The translations under genes and the position numbers were made by a program. Source: an uncultured Eggerthellaceae bacterium (GTDB lineage: Bacteria; Actinomycetota; Coriobacteriia; Coriobacteriales; Eggerthellaceae). From it: DNA of 14,606 nucleotides. Every line of letters begins with the position of its first letter. Position 1 is the stretch's first letter. This document shows, in pieces, positions 13,523 to 14,606 of the stretch. The notes beneath the pieces were generated by a model. That model made no database searches. It was not told the DNA's origin and was given only the letters and a program-made list of their open reading frames with translations. The stretch lies in assembly GCA_902497215.1 (NCBI GenBank), contig CABVEH010000009.1, positions 1-14,606 on the forward strand, written 5' to 3'.

Positions 13523-14606
13523 CTTGGAGCTTCTGGCGCCGGCGGGCGGCTTCGAGCAGTTGCATGCGGCGCTTTCGTTCGGCGCCGACGCGGTGTACCT
13601 GGCGGCCGAGAGGTTCGGCATGCGTGCGCGTGCCGCGAACTTCGCGATGTCCCAGCTCCCCGACGCCGTCGAAGCCGCCCATTCCTGCGGCGCTAAGGTG
13701 TACGTCACCTGCAACGTGATGATGTCCCAGGGCGACCTGGCCCAGCTTCCGCCGTACCTTGAGGCCGTGGATGCGTCGGGGGCCGACGCGCTCATCGTTG
13801 GCGACCTGGGCGCCTTTGCTCTGGCCCGCAAGCATGCGCCGAGCTGTGCGCTGCACGTGAGCACGCAGGCGTCGGTGGCGAACTCCGAGGCGGCGAAGAT
13901 GTGGCATTCGCTCGGGGCGTCGCGCATCGTGTGCGCCCGCGAGATGACGCTGGAGGACATCGTGCACATGCGCGAGGAAATCCCTGACGGCTTGCAGATT
14001 GAGGCCTTCGTGCACGGGGCGCAGTGCATGGCCGTGTCGGGCCGATGCCTGATCAGCTCGTACCTCACGGAACGTTCGGGCAACAAGGGCGAGTGCACGC
14101 AGCCGTGCAGGTGGAACTACTCGCTCGAGGAGGAAAAGCGTCCGGGCGAGCATTTCCCGGTCGACGAGGACGCCGGGTCCACGTTCATCATGAACGCCAA
14201 GGACCTGTGCATGGTGGAGCACCTGGACGCGCTGCGCGACGCCGGGGTCGATTCCGTGAAGATCGAGGGGCGGAACAAGAAGGCGTTCTACGTGGCGACG
14301 GTGGTAGGGGCCTACCGGCGCGCGCTGGACGGCGAACCTGCGTCCGCCGTCAGGGCCGAGCTGGACGCCGTGTCACACCGCCCCTACAGCGAAGGGTTCT
14401 ACTTCGGCGACCCCAGGCAGGCCTGCGACTACGACGGCTACGAGCAGGAGACCATGCACGTGGCCGACGTCGTGGAATGCGTCGAGGGAGACGGCGCGGG
14501 CCTTTTCCGATTGGTGGCGAAATGCCGCAACCGGTTCGAAGAGGGCGAGGCCTTGGAGGTGCTTTCGCCGCACGTTGCCGTACGCGGGCTTGAAGTGCGC
14601 AACCTG
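13518..14606 (+). CDS. Peptidase U32 family protein (TrhP/YegQ-like tRNA hydroxylation), 3' end outside window
   Basis: An open frame of 363 codons runs from a GTG at 13518 to the window edge without a stop, so this gene is partial at its C-terminus. The start NLELLAPAGGFEQLHAAL is the typical U32 opening. The family signature is at residues 162-180 (EAFVHGAQC, then SGRCLIS), and the four conserved cysteines (C170, C177, C193, C197), likely [4Fe-4S] ligands, are all present. Proteins of this family in E. coli (YegQ/TrhP) and B. subtilis (YrrN/YrrO) are needed for 5-hydroxyuridine in tRNA, so a tRNA role is more likely than proteolysis. AGGA sits 4 bases before the GTG. It is divergent from ispD, with only about 60 bases between the preferred starts. 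The exact subfamily cannot be set without the missing end. Confidence 0.9.
   Translation, partial: MNLELLAPAGGFEQLHAALSFGADAVYLAAERFGMRARAANFAMSQLPDAVEAAHSCGAKVYVTCNVMMSQGDLAQLPPYLEAVDASGADALIVGDLGAFALARKHAPSCALHVSTQASVANSEAAKMWHSLGASRIVCAREMTLEDIVHMREEIPDGLQIEAFVHGAQCMAVSGRCLISSYLTERSGNKGECTQPCRWNYSLEEEKRPGEHFPVDEDAGSTFIMNAKDLCMVEHLDALRDAGVDSVKIEGRNKKAFYVATVVGAYRRALDGEPASAVRAELDAVSHRPYSEGFYFGDPRQACDYDGYEQETMHVADVVECVEGDGAGLFRLVAKCRNRFEEGEALEVLSPHVAVRGLEVRNL

Noticed and set aside
1..14606. CRISPR arrays, tRNA or rRNA genes
   Set aside because: No regularly spaced short repeats, cloverleaf-like sequence or rRNA-like stretch was seen anywhere in the window.

Overview
The window is GC-rich, gene-dense bacterial DNA. 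Several features suggest an anaerobic actinobacterium of the Coriobacteriia, most likely Eggerthellaceae: a Tat-exported molybdopterin oxidoreductase operon with an NrfD-type anchor, a methionine aminopeptidase with an N-terminal SEC-C zinc motif, an aldo/keto reductase with a ferredoxin tail, and the non-mevalonate isoprenoid pathway. The family placement is inference from gene content and style. The genus cannot be read from the sequence.

Layout. Positions 1-4690 hold a minus-strand respiratory operon read as catalytic Mo subunit, four-cluster Fe-S subunit, NrfD/PsrC-like membrane anchor, then a strong intrinsic terminator. The genes are 2-3 bases apart, and together they should form a periplasm-facing oxidoreductase exchanging electrons with the quinone pool. 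The substrate is unknown. Positions 4691-4885 are the leader and control region, with a 9-bp direct repeat spaced 22 bp. Positions 4886-7304 (minus) hold map and, upstream of it, an unrecognised single-pass membrane protein with a proline/glutamine-rich repeat region. Positions 7305-7473 are an AT-rich divergent promoter region. Positions 7474-10525 (plus) hold a coupled pair of membrane proteins: a MOP/Wzx-like flippase and a CmpB-like (PF06541-type) protein.

Positions 10526-12092 are the most unusual part. A plus-strand aldo/keto reductase gene sits behind a promoter with the 19-bp spacer typical of MerR-family control. It is flanked by two inverted copies of a roughly 117-base element. The 79-base core is nearly identical (76/79), while the outer arms differ between copies yet each pair is self-complementary. 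Each copy lies just downstream of, and in the sense orientation of, a neighbouring gene. This looks like a structured RNA or REP/MITE-like element and is the best candidate here for something undescribed.

Positions 12093-13455 (minus) carry ispF and ispD as a two-gene unit. From 13518 a U32-family peptidase/tRNA hydroxylation gene starts on the plus strand and runs off the window end. The -35 box of the putative ispD promoter lies over its start codon.
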